Assembly (NCBI GenBank): GCA_947458145.1
Contig: CANGYM010000008.1
Location: 1-33,055, forward strand
DNA from: Alphaproteobacteria bacterium
GTDB lineage: Bacteria; Pseudomonadota; Alphaproteobacteria; JAJTHO01; CANGYM01
Direction of reading: 5' to 3'
Length of the DNA: 33,055 nt
Shown here: piece by piece, positions 22,926 through 30,102 of the stretch
Numbering within the stretch: the stretch's first letter is position 1
Layout of the letters: the number at the start of each line of letters is the position of its first letter
Notes under the pieces: generated by a model
The model's input: the letters and a program-made list of their open reading frames with translations, nothing else
Database searches by the model: none
What the model was told of the DNA's origin: nothing
Program-made: the position numbers and the translations under genes

Positions 22926-23861
22926 TCAAAAATACGTTTTTTCCACCTGATCCCAAACCGTTTCCTGCAGGCGCACGCCGTACAGGGCGTTCATTTCCTG
23001 CATACCGGTGGGGGAGGTCACATTGATTTCCGTCAGCCATGGCCCAATCAAATCAATGCCCACAAAAAACAAATCGTTGTCTTTCAGGGATTGCCCGATG
23101 CGGGCGCACAGGGCTTGCTCGGCGGGGCTCAGGTCCGTGGCGGCACCGCTGCCGCCGCTGTGAAAGTTGGCCCGCACGCTGCCGATTTGGGGCACACGCA
23201 GGACTGCCCCCAAAACCTCGCCGCCACAAAACAAAATGCGTTTATCCCCTTGGGCGACCTCTGGCAGGAATTTTTGCGCCACCCACGGCCCGGGGTATCG
23301 GGTATCAAACAGCTCGATCAGGGTTTTCAGGTTGGGGTCTGCGGGTTTTAGGTGAAACACACCCTCCCCGCCGCAGGAATACAGGGGCTTTAGGACAATA
23401 TCACCGTGGGCCTTGTGAAAATCAGCAATGGCCACCGGATGGCGCGACACCAACGTGGGGGGCATCAGGTCCGCAAACAGTGTGGGATAAATTTTTTCCG
23501 GCAACGTCAATACGCTGGCGGGTGTGTTCAGCACAGGGGGATTGGGGTGCACACGGTTCAGCACATATCCCGCGCTGAGATACCGCATATCATACGGCGG
23601 ATCGTGCCGCATGAACACCACGGCAAAATCGGTGACGGGGCGGCGGGTGGTGCTGCCCCCCTGTACGGGCTGCCCCAAAGCGGGAACAGCAATGTCGGTG
23701 ACAAAGGCCGAAACCACGCCATTTTCCAAACACAAATCCTCCGGCGTGCAGGCAAAGGATTCATGGCCGCGGCGCTGGGCCTCATGCATGAACAGGTACG
23801 TGGTATCCTTTTGGGGATTGATGGTGGCGATGGGCTCGATGACAAAGAGAATGCGGGACAT
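22926..23861 (-). CDS. gshB: Glutathione synthetase
   Basis: A 311-residue ATP-grasp ligase joining gamma-glutamylcysteine and glycine. Matches to E. coli GshB by eye: I-E-P-I-A-T-I-N-P-Q-K-D-T-T, E-A-Q-R-R-G, M-R-H-D-P-P-Y-D (equivalent to R-K-D-P-P-F-D), D-I-V-L-K-P-L with a glycine-rich loop C-G-G-E-G, Q-G-D-K-R-I-L, F-V-G-I-D-L-I-G and L-T-E-I-N-V-T-S-P-T-G. The start at 23861 gives the family N-terminus. It lies 14 bases downstream of nrdB on the same strand, so the two are probably co-transcribed; both supply reducing-power-dependent growth functions. gshA is not in the window. Confidence 0.95.
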   Translation of the reverse strand: MSRILFVIEPIATINPQKDTTYLFMHEAQRRGHESFACTPEDLCLENGVVSAFVTDIAVPALGQPVQGGSTTRRPVTDFAVVFMRHDPPYDMRYLSAGYVLNRVHPNPPVLNTPASVLTLPEKIYPTLFADLMPPTLVSRHPVAIADFHKAHGDIVLKPLYSCGGEGVFHLKPADPNLKTLIELFDTRYPGPWVAQKFLPEVAQGDKRILFCGGEVLGAVLRVPQIGSVRANFHSGGSGAATDLSPAEQALCARIGQSLKDNDLFFVGIDLIGPWLTEINVTSPTGMQEMNALYGVRLQETVWDQVEKTYF

Positions 23862-23875
23862 GGCGTTTGGCGTGT

Positions 23876-24835
23876 TTAGGCAAAGGCCTCTTCCCACGTG
23901 CCCACAGTGGCGGCTTTGGTGTATTCGGTGGCGCGGCTTTCAAAAAAGTTGGCGTGCTCCACCCCGTTCATGATTTCATCAATCCACGGCAGGGGGTTGA
24001 TGGCAATGTTGTATAGGGGGGCCATACCCAGTTGGCTCAGGCGCAAATCGGCAATATAGCGGATGTAGCGTTTGATGTCCTCGGCGGTCATGCCCTCGAT
24101 CCCGCCCAGTTCAAAGGCCAGATCAATAAACGCATCCTCGTGATGCACAATGGTGCGGCAGGCGGTGATGATTTCCGCCCGAAAGGCATCGCTGTCAATG
24201 TTGGGATTTTCGGACAAAAAGGTCTGAAACAGACGGATGATGGACGCGCAGTGCAAACTTTCGTCCCGCACGGACCATGATACAATCTGGCCCATGCCCT
24301 TCATTTTGTTAAAGCGGGGGAAATTCAACAGCATGGCAAAACTGGCAAACAGCTGCAACCCTTCCGTAAAGGCCCCAAAAACAGCCATGGTCAGGGCAAT
24401 ATCACGGGGTGTATCCACCCCAAACTGCTGCATGTAATCGTATTTGTCTTTCATTTCTTTGTAATGCAAAAAGGCACTGTATTCAATTTCCGGCATCCCC
24501 ACCGTGTCCAGCAAATAAGAATACGCGGCAATGTGAATGGTTTCCATGTTGGAAAACGCCGCCAGCATCATTTGAATTTCTGTGGGCTTGAACACGCGGG
24601 AATAGTGGCGCATGTAACAGTTATTCACCTCAACATCCGCCTGGGTGAAAAAGCGGAAAATCTGGGTTAACAGGTTGCGCTCTTGGGGGTTGAGGACACG
24701 CTGCCAATCTTTGACATCATCAGCAAGCGGCACTTCCTCTGGCAACCAGTGAATACGCTGTTGCATCAACCAAGCATCATAGGCCCAAGGATACGCAAAA
24801 GGCTTATAAACCACATGGGATGACAAAAGGGACAT
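23876..24835 (-). CDS. nrdB: Ribonucleotide reductase class I beta subunit
   Basis: A 319-residue R2 protein housing the diiron/radical cofactor. Ligands visible: D67 in F-T-Q-A-D-V-E-V, E98 and H101 in M-E-T-I-H-I-A-A-Y105, with Y105 at the position of E. coli Tyr122, so a tyrosyl-radical enzyme is expected. Second half ligands: E in F-G-A-F-T-E-G-L-Q-L-F and R-D-E-S-L-H. The C-terminal tail (T-V-G-T-W-E-E-A-F-A) would bind the alpha subunit. nrdA is not next to it. Upstream there is no clear NrdR-box pair; a candidate promoter is at 24911-24939. Confidence 0.95.
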   Translation of the reverse strand: MSLLSSHVVYKPFAYPWAYDAWLMQQRIHWLPEEVPLADDVKDWQRVLNPQERNLLTQIFRFFTQADVEVNNCYMRHYSRVFKPTEIQMMLAAFSNMETIHIAAYSYLLDTVGMPEIEYSAFLHYKEMKDKYDYMQQFGVDTPRDIALTMAVFGAFTEGLQLFASFAMLLNFPRFNKMKGMGQIVSWSVRDESLHCASIIRLFQTFLSENPNIDSDAFRAEIITACRTIVHHEDAFIDLAFELGGIEGMTAEDIKRYIRYIADLRLSQLGMAPLYNIAINPLPWIDEIMNGVEHANFFESRATEYTKAATVGTWEEAFA

Positions 24836-24891
24836 AAGGATTTTCCGTGCCTAAAGGTGAAAACGGGTGAAAACCAAGAATCAGGAATCTG

Positions 24892-24939
24892 TTGTTGATC
24901 CCCTTTTTATGTTGTAGAATGTTTCCCTAAGTAGGTCAA
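24892..24939. promoter_or_regulatory. Overlapping divergent promoters, nrdB and DUF465 gene
   Basis: Minus strand: TTGACC (complement of 24934-24939), 17 bases, TACAAC (complement of 24911-24916), driving nrdB. Plus strand: TTGTTG (24892-24897), 17 bases, TAGAAT (24915-24920), driving the DUF465 gene. The -10 boxes overlap, so the two may compete. Confidence 0.45.
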
Positions 24940-24966
24940 CATCAACAACACTAAGGAGGCGTATTT

Positions 24967-25146
24967 ATGACCCATCCGCGTTTAGAGTCCCTATTAAAAA
25001 AAATCTCCCAAATCGAAACGTCGTTAGAGGCCGAGCAAAACCGTCCCTCACCGGATCCCATGCGGCTGCAGTTTTTGAAACGTGAAAAACTAAAGCTGCG
25101 TGACGAGATTCATTTGATCCGCACATCCCCTGCTCTGGCGGCTTAA
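24967..25146 (+). CDS. DUF465 (YdcH-like) small coiled-coil protein
   Basis: A 59-residue protein, two charged helices: H-P-R-L-E-S-L-L-K-K-I-S-Q-I-E-T and R-L-Q-F-L-K-R-E-K-L-K-L-R-D-E-I-H-L-I. The closing L-K-R-E-K-L-x-L-R-D-E-I is the DUF465/YdcH signature (L-K-K-x-K-L-x-L-K-D-E-I). Function in the family is unknown. It has a perfect AAGGAGG ribosome-binding site 7 bases before the ATG and is likely well translated. Single gene between nrdB and rpsG. Confidence 0.8.
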   Translation: MTHPRLESLLKKISQIETSLEAEQNRPSPDPMRLQFLKREKLKLRDEIHLIRTSPALAA

Positions 25147-25188
25147 GGCCCACGGGCATCTTAAGGGCATCTCGCTATAACCCTGCGC

Positions 25189-25252
25189 CATCCCCCGAAC
25201 GTGGGGATCCAGATCTTTTGTTGGTTTGGATTCCCCCTTACGGGAGAATGAT
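25189..25252. repeat. Degenerate palindromic repeat
   Basis: CATCCCCCGAACGTGGGGAT at 25189 and its mirror GGATTCCCCCTTACGGGAGA around 25228 form an imperfect inverted repeat with GGGGATCCA/TGGATTCCCC arms. It resembles worn copies of the TGGATTCCCGC..GCGGGAATGAC palindromes common in proteobacteria. It lies in the 224-base gap 25147-25370, which has no gene. Confidence 0.5.
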
Positions 25253-25314
25253 ACCTTGGGGTGTAGTAGGGGTGCCTTTTTGTCAATTGTGGGGACAATG
25301 ACAAGAATCGATGA

Positions 25315-25339
25315 GGGCCCCCTCTGTAAGAGGAGGCCC
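25315..25339 (-). terminator. Strong hairpin after rpsG
   Basis: GGGCC-C-CCTCT (25315-25325) and AGAGG-A-GGCCC (25329-25339) form a stem of about 11 positions with one mismatch and a 3-base loop, some 30 bases past the rpsG stop. It lacks a T-run. Probable end of the rpsL-rpsG transcript. Confidence 0.5.
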
Positions 25340-25370
25340 CAAAACATCTACCCAAAACAAGAAACTGGGT

Positions 25371-25880
<510 letters not shown>

Positions 25881-26252
25881 CTATTTGGGACGCTTGGCAC
25901 CGTACAAGGAACGGCGTTGCTTTCTATTTTTCACACCTTGGGTATCCAAGGTTCCCCGGATCATGTGGTAACGCACACCAGGCAAATCTTTCACACGGCC
26001 CCCACGGATCAACACCACGGAGTGTTCCTGCAGGTTGTGGCCTTCCCCAGGGATATAACTGATGACCTCGTACCCGCTGGTTAGGCGCACACGGGCGACC
26101 TTCCGCAAAGCGGAGTTTGGTTTTTTGGGGGTTGTGGTGTAAACACGGGTGCAAACCCCCCGACGCTGGGGACATTCCTTCAGAGCGGGAACTTTGTCAC
26201 GCTTGGCGATTTTACGACGAGGATTGCGGATAAGCTGATTGATTGTGGGCAT
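25881..26252 (-). CDS. rpsL: 30S ribosomal protein S12
   Basis: A 123-residue S12. M-P-T-I-N-Q-L-I-R is the family start, so the ATG at 26252 is right and the in-frame start at 26270 is not. Decoding-centre loops [10 protein letters not shown] (about 42-51) and [12 protein letters not shown] (about 84-95) are intact, with Lys at the classic streptomycin position in P-K-K-P-N. First gene of the unit, behind the promoter at 26295-26323. Confidence 0.98.
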   Translation of the reverse strand: MPTINQLIRNPRRKIAKRDKVPALKECPQRRGVCTRVYTTTPKKPNSALRKVARVRLTSGYEVISYIPGEGHNLQEHSVVLIRGGRVKDLPGVRYHMIRGTLDTQGVKNRKQRRSLYGAKRPK

Positions 26253-26279
26253 GAAAAACCGAAAATTCATTTTTAAGTC

Positions 26280-26299
26280 AACAAAGAGCCCTCTTTGTT
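26280..26299. promoter_or_regulatory. Perfect 9-bp palindrome at the rpsL start of transcription
   Basis: AACAAAGAG (26280-26288), CC, CTCTTTGTT (26291-26299). It overlaps the predicted -10 box of rpsL and the start site. The two-base centre makes a protein-binding site more likely than an RNA hairpin. Confidence 0.55.
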
Positions 26300-26323
26300 A
26301 GGGCCGTTTGCCCCTGTTGTCAA
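26295..26323 (-). promoter_or_regulatory. Candidate rpsL-rpsG promoter
   Basis: Minus strand TTGACA (complement of 26318-26323), 17 bases, TAACAA (complement of 26295-26300). The -35 is perfect, the -10 weak. Leader about 35 bases. Confidence 0.5.
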
Positions 26324-26378
26324 GCACAAATTCGCTCAGGGAACAGAACATTCCCTCTCTTTTTTGGGCCAAAAATCC

Positions 26379-26678
26379 TTAGCTTTCGGCCCCCTGTTGG
26401 GTGCGGACGTAACTTTCCAGAACGGCGTTCATGCGAGATTGGTATCCCTTTTTGCCCTGGCGTTTAAAATGGGCCAATACGGATTGTTTCACACGCAAGG
26501 TCACGGGTAACGTGGTATCAGGGGCGACAGACACAGCCTTGGCCCAAAACGCCGCATCCGCTTCGGGGCTGTCGGAATAATCAATATCATCATCCCGCAG
26601 ATGGACCAAGTGGGCCTCCTCGGATGGGGTCAGGGTGACGGGGGTTTTGGGATCAGGGGTGTAAACGATTGTTTTCAT
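26379..26678 (-). CDS. brnA: BrnA antitoxin
   Basis: A 99-residue antitoxin. The N-terminal half is acidic (L-R-D-D-D-I-D-Y-S-D-S-P-E-A-D) and contains E-A-D-A-A-F-W-A-K-A, the segment that wraps around BrnT. The C-terminal ribbon-helix-helix part reads P-V-T-L-R-V-K-Q-S-V-L-A-H-F-K, K-G-Y-Q-S-R-M-N-A-V-L-E-S-Y-V, the BrnA signature. It overlaps brnT by 26 bases (toxin first), the standard brnTA arrangement. BrnA-BrnT complexes repress the operon. The second, decayed brnTA copy is at 8943-9327. Confidence 0.92.
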   Translation of the reverse strand: MKTIVYTPDPKTPVTLTPSEEAHLVHLRDDDIDYSDSPEADAAFWAKAVSVAPDTTLPVTLRVKQSVLAHFKRQGKKGYQSRMNAVLESYVRTQQGAES

Positions 26679-26931
26679 AATAACGCGCCTCCTTGCTATT
26701 GGCTTTGCGGGCGGAGATGATGCGAATGTTCTCAGACCTTAGAGTGTAAACAACAAGATAAACAAGCGTGTCGATCTTGCCCAAACACACATAACGAACC
26801 TCTCCGTAGTCAGAGCGATGATCAATGGCCACAATCCTTTTGTGGTCGAAAAAAATACGCGCCGCAAAAGGAAAAGGAACACCGTGTTTGGTTATGTTCA
26901 GACTGGCTTTATGATCATCCCATTCAAACAT
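26653..26931 (-). CDS. brnT: BrnT ribonuclease toxin
   Basis: A 92-residue BrnT. It begins F-E-W-D-D-H-K-A-S-L-N-I-T-K-H-G-V, the family N-terminus with the active-site Lys/His region, then F-D-H-K-R-I-V and R-I-I-S-A-R-K-A-N-S-K-E-A-R-Y-Y-E near the end (the conserved Arg pair). BrnT is a RelE-like RNase. There is no ribosome-binding site before the ATG at 26931; the predicted -10 box ends 5 bases before it, so the toxin mRNA looks leaderless, as for hicA. The gene looks intact. Confidence 0.93.
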   Translation of the reverse strand: MFEWDDHKASLNITKHGVPFPFAARIFFDHKRIVAIDHRSDYGEVRYVCLGKIDTLVYLVVYTLRSENIRIISARKANSKEARYYENNRLHP

Positions 26932-26936
26932 AGAAA

Positions 26937-26965
26937 ATGTTAGTACATTTTGTGCATACAGTCAA
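26937..26965 (-). promoter_or_regulatory. brnTA promoter
   Basis: Minus strand TTGACT (complement of 26960-26965), 17 bases, TAACAT (complement of 26937-26942). The -10 ends at 26937, so transcription should begin at about 26930-26931, at or next to the first base of the brnT ATG. Confidence 0.6.
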
Positions 26966-26979
26966 GATTATAATACCCC

Positions 26980-27750
26980 CTAAACCCCACCCAACCGAAT
27001 CCAAACCGGTGTGTGATCCGACGGTTTTTCCAACCCCCGTGGCGTTCGGTCAATGCCCGCATCCACCAGACGATCGGTGGCCTGAGGGCTGGTGAGCAGA
27101 TAATCAATGCGCAGGCCTTCGTTGCGATCATAGCGCCCCGCCCGATAATCCCACCAGCTGTACAGGACCTCGTCAGGGTGTTTTAACCGCAAAGCATCGT
27201 GGTATCCGTGATGAATCAGGGTGCGGAATTTTTTGCGTTCTTCATCGGAAAACAGCAGGCGATTTTTAAAATGTTTGGGGTCATACACATCAATGGGATC
27301 GAACGCCACATTGAAATCCCCCCCGACAATCACCGGCAATCCGTCATCCAGCATGGACTGCATCCGCGTTTGCAGGGCATCGAAGAAGGCCATTTTGTTC
27401 ACAAATTTGGGGGACGTTACATCTTCCCCGTTGGGGACATAGACCGAGGCGACCTTCAGGCCCGCCGTTAAAACCTCAAGATAACGGGCCTGCGTTTGGC
27501 CGATCAGGCTGCGGCACAGAACCTCGATGGGCGCTTTGGAAAGCACCGCCACGCCATTATAGCTTTTTTCCCCCACCACGGAAACGTTATAGGGGGTTGT
27601 TTCCAAATCCAAATGGGGAAAGGTATCGTCGGTGCATTTGGTTTCTTGCAACAAAACGATATCGGGGCGAAAGGCATCCAGCCACGTCAACAGGTGCCCC
27701 ATGCGGGCCTTGATCGAATTGACGTTCCAAGAGGCAATGAGCAAAGACAT
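26980..27750 (-). CDS. xthA: Exodeoxyribonuclease III
   Basis: A 256-residue ExoIII/AP endonuclease of the EEP superfamily, acting in base-excision repair. Motifs in order: S-W-N-V-N-S-I-K-A-R at 7-16, L-L-Q-E-T-K metal-binding Glu near 34-39, Y-N-G-V-A-V-L-S, Y-V-P-N-G, G-G-D-F-N-V-A near 145, Y-S-W-W-D-Y-R, R-I-D-Y-L-L and catalytic S-D-H-T-P-V-W. The ATG at 27750 gives the family N-terminus; a start at 27792 would begin inside a terminator hairpin. GGGGAT directly precedes the ATG. A possible -10 (TATACT, complement of 27757-27762) ends 6 bases before the ATG. Confidence 0.95.
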   Translation of the reverse strand: MSLLIASWNVNSIKARMGHLLTWLDAFRPDIVLLQETKCTDDTFPHLDLETTPYNVSVVGEKSYNGVAVLSKAPIEVLCRSLIGQTQARYLEVLTAGLKVASVYVPNGEDVTSPKFVNKMAFFDALQTRMQSMLDDGLPVIVGGDFNVAFDPIDVYDPKHFKNRLLFSDEERKKFRTLIHHGYHDALRLKHPDEVLYSWWDYRAGRYDRNEGLRIDYLLTSPQATDRLVDAGIDRTPRGLEKPSDHTPVWIRLGGV

Positions 27751-27761
27751 ATCCCCAGTAT

Positions 27762-27790
27762 AAAAAAAAGGGCTGGAACAAGTCCAGCCC
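27762..27790 (-). terminator. Intrinsic terminator just upstream of xthA
   Basis: On the minus strand GGGCTGGA and TCCAGCCC (27783-27790 and 27770-27777) form a perfect 8-bp stem with a 5-base loop, followed by eight T (27762-27769). It is a textbook terminator for transcripts coming from the 28111-28446 gene and ends 12 bases before the xthA ATG. Confidence 0.85.
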
Positions 27791-27910
27791 ATAAGTTGGT
27801 TATTAAGGAGAGTACGAATGTATGTCTTATAAAAGATATTTGCGGGGGGTGAAAGTGATAAATGTCACAGGGGGGATAAATTTTTGGGGGGGTGGGGAGA
27901 GATCCTTCTT

Positions 27911-28101
27911 CCCCTCCTCTGGAGGGGTGCCCCGTAGGGGCGGGGTGGTTGGTGCCACACAAAAACCAACCCACCGTCAGGACCACCCCGTCAGGCTGCG
28001 CCTGACACCCCTCCAAAGGAGGGGAATGGACCTACGCCCTCTCCAAGGGGGAGGGGGGGATTGGCAGGCACCGGCCCTCCCCCGTTGGGAGGGGCCGGTG
28101 C
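27911..28101. repeat. GC-rich palindromic repeat block
   Basis: Within the gene-free stretch 27791-28110, CCCCTCCTCTGGAGGGGTGC (27911-27930) with GGCGGGGTGGTT is mirrored by GACCACCCCGTCAGG and CACCCCTCCAAAGGAGGGG (27980-28024). A second block, GCACCGGCCC.CCC/GGGAGGGGCCGGTGC (about 28068-28101), forms a roughly 15-bp hairpin directly after the 28111-28446 gene. Such CCCTCC/GGAGGG palindromes are dispersed repeats in many genomes; the last hairpin could also slow or end transcription. Confidence 0.65.
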
Positions 28102-28110
28102 TGGGAACCA

Positions 28111-28446
28111 TCAACCGCTAAAGTAACCGTTCACACGGTTTCCGTCTTCGTCGACTATCTTAATCACTTGATTAAGAAAAATTGCCACTATCTCTGATTT
28201 GGATAGGCAATTTTTTACAACCAGCTCCCCAAGTTGCGTCACTGCTTCTAACAACAGTCCTGGCTCAAAGTGAACTACCTCACGGCGGCCCTCGATAGCC
28301 CTCCCATCATGTACCGATGAGATAAGTTTTGTCATACTTGGTGATCTCATAAAAGGAATGCTAAGTAGAACCCCTCGATCAAGTGTTTGCAGAAAAGACC
28401 TCATTTCTGGGGTCAGAGAAGAATTCACATCAACAGAAGTAGACAT
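28111..28446 (-). CDS. Hypothetical small protein
   Basis: Not recognised. A 111-residue soluble protein with alternating helices, L-T-P-E-M-R-S-F-L-Q-T-L near the N-terminus, F-E-P-G-L-L-L-E-A-V-T-Q-L-G-E-L-V in the middle and I-V-D-E-D-G-N-R-V at the end. The frame is open up to 28593, but the extra 49 residues come from an AT-rich leader with strong hairpins and look non-coding, so I prefer the ATG at 28446; the ribosome-binding site is weak. Composition is AT-rich compared with its neighbours. Flanked downstream by repeats and a terminator, upstream by an NPD-family gene. Function unknown. Confidence 0.5.
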   Translation of the reverse strand: MSTSVDVNSSLTPEMRSFLQTLDRGVLLSIPFMRSPSMTKLISSVHDGRAIEGRREVVHFEPGLLLEAVTQLGELVVKNCLSKSEIVAIFLNQVIKIVDEDGNRVNGYFSG

Positions 28447-28473
28447 GGTAAAAAAACAGGATGGTTTGGATTT

Positions 28474-28524
28474 CCAACAGAAGGGCCCTGTTGGTGGCTG
28501 GCCTTTTGTGGTTAACAAAGGGCC
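28474..28524 (-). promoter_or_regulatory. Two hairpins in the leader of the 28111-28446 gene
   Basis: CCAACAG/CTGTTGG (28474-28480, 28488-28494; 7 bp, 7-base loop) and GGCCTTTTG/CAAAGGGCC (28500-28508, 28516-28524; 9 positions with one mismatch) lie between the promoter and the ATG. They would make a structured 5' leader of about 115 bases. Confidence 0.45.
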
Positions 28525-28568
28525 CAGAAAGCAAAAAAAAATGCCTCCGCTAATGAACAGATTTAGCG

Positions 28569-28593
28569 TAATATATATATATATATTAGTCAA
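28569..28593 (-). promoter_or_regulatory. AT-repeat promoter region
   Basis: Minus strand TTGACT (complement of 28588-28593) is followed by an uninterrupted run of alternating T and A of about 20 bases (28569-28588) with TATTAC at suitable spacing for a -10. The dinucleotide run forms the spacer, so its length would set promoter strength. Confidence 0.45.
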
Positions 28594-28655
28594 GCATTTT
28601 ATGAAAAAATTTTACCGCCCTTGGGGGGAATCCCAATGGGGGGAGGGAGAACCCC

Positions 28656-30053
28656 TCAATCCCCCGTGGCAATGCGGTCCACCAGCTGTTTGACGGTGGG
28701 AATCAGGCCATTTTTGTAAAAGGGATCCGATGCAAAGCGATAGGCGTTGTGGCCGGCGAACATCAATTGATCCTCGGTCTCACCCCCGTGGGCAATGTCC
28801 TGCAGGGTTTTTTGAATGCAAAAGGATCGGGGGTCTGCCCGTTTGCCTGTGGTGCCCTCTTCGTTCTGGGACCAGTTGCTAAAGGCGCAGGCGCTGAGGC
28901 AGCCCATGCAGTTGATCTGATCTTCGTGGATGGTGGCGGATTCGGCGGGGGTGACAAAAACCACCGTGGAATCGGGGGTTTTCAGGATGTCTGTATACCC
29001 CGCGGCCACATAGGCATCGGCTTTGGCTTTATCCTCGGGCGTTAAGTAAACCAGCCGGCCCCGCGCCCCGTGGGCAAAGGGGACACTGTGGGCCCCAAAG
29101 GGTTCTGAGGTAAAGGCCACCTGACGTTCGGATCGGGTTTTTAACCCCTCCAAAAAGCGGTTATGCACGGCGGAGGAATAAAACCCCGTGGGACTGAAAC
29201 GGTTTAAGTAAACATCCCCTGGTTTCAGGTTCAGCAGGCGATGTTTCCATTGAGCCGAAATGGGGCTTTCCTGGGTCAGCAAGGGGCGGGTTCCAAATTG
29301 AAAGGCAATGGGTCCGATTTCTGGATTGTCCAGCCACGATTCCCATTCCCGAAGATACCACACACCGCCAGCCATGATGATGGGGATGTGATGCAGCCCC
29401 ACGCTGTTCATCAGGGTGCGCAAATCCCGCACGCGGGGATAGGGGTCCTCAGGAATGTTGGGGTTTTCGCTGTTGCTCAGGCCATTGTGGCCACCGGCCC
29501 GCCAAGGGTCTTCGTAAACAACCCCGCCCAAAAGATCGGAAAATTTCTGATACGCCCGTTTCCATAACGCACTAAACGCCCGCGCCGAGGATACGATGGG
29601 ATAGTAATACAGGCCATAATGCGCGGAAATTTCCGCAATCCGGTACGGCATACCCGCGCCGCAGGTTACGCCGTGGATCAGGCCCTTGGTCCCCTCTAAA
29701 ATCCCGTGCAAAATTTGCTCGGTGGCGGCCATTTCCCACAACACGTTCATGTGCAAACGGCCGCGACCACCCGCCATATCATGGGCAATGCGGGCCTGAC
29801 TGATGCCCCCGCGGATGGCGTAGGCAATCAATTCTTCGTGGCGTTGCCGGCGGGTTTTGCCGTGGTAAATCTGGGGAATGACATCCCCGTTTTCATCATA
29901 GGAATCCGCATTCACACCGGAAAAGGTCCCCACACCGCCAGCCGCGGCCCATGCGCCAGAGCTTTCGCCGTTGGACACAGAGATGCCTTTGCCGCCTTCA
30001 ACAATGGGCAAAACCTCCGCACCGGAGATACGAAGAGAAGAAAGAGATTTCAC
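28656..30053 (-). CDS. NPD/nitronate monooxygenase-family flavoprotein
   Basis: A 465-residue TIM-barrel flavoprotein related to nitronate monooxygenase (2-nitropropane dioxygenase). Visible parts: G-G-K-G-I-S-V-S-N-G near the N-terminus, A-A-A-G-G-V-G-T-F-S-G (flavin phosphate loop), G-V-T-C-G-A-G-M-P, H-I-P-I-I-M-A-G-G-V-W, F-Q-F-G-T-R-P-L-L-T and a C-terminal C-M-G-C-L-S-A-C cluster, possibly a metal site. It is longer than classical NMOs and belongs to a subgroup seen in alphaproteobacteria whose substrate is not known. It starts with GTG at 30053 behind AGGAG. It follows ntrX by 49 bases on the same strand and may be co-transcribed. Confidence 0.8.
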   Translation of the reverse strand: MKSLSSLRISGAEVLPIVEGGKGISVSNGESSGAWAAAGGVGTFSGVNADSYDENGDVIPQIYHGKTRRQRHEELIAYAIRGGISQARIAHDMAGGRGRLHMNVLWEMAATEQILHGILEGTKGLIHGVTCGAGMPYRIAEISAHYGLYYYPIVSSARAFSALWKRAYQKFSDLLGGVVYEDPWRAGGHNGLSNSENPNIPEDPYPRVRDLRTLMNSVGLHHIPIIMAGGVWYLREWESWLDNPEIGPIAFQFGTRPLLTQESPISAQWKHRLLNLKPGDVYLNRFSPTGFYSSAVHNRFLEGLKTRSERQVAFTSEPFGAHSVPFAHGARGRLVYLTPEDKAKADAYVAAGYTDILKTPDSTVVFVTPAESATIHEDQINCMGCLSACAFSNWSQNEEGTTGKRADPRSFCIQKTLQDIAHGGETEDQLMFAGHNAYRFASDPFYKNGLIPTVKQLVDRIATGD

Positions 30054-30102
30054 GGCGTCAGGGTCTCCTAAACAAACAATACCTATAGTAACAGCAAAAC
30101 CA

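Noticed and set aside
25280-25305. Inverted repeat TTGTCAATTGT/ACAATGACAA
   Set aside because: Imperfect, off-centre and without a T-run or nearby gene start; no function can be assigned.
27822-28121. Plus-strand reading frame of 99 residues beginning M-S-Y-K-R-Y
   Set aside because: Most of it translates the GC-rich palindromic repeat block; composition is Gly/Pro/Arg-rich and there is no family resemblance.
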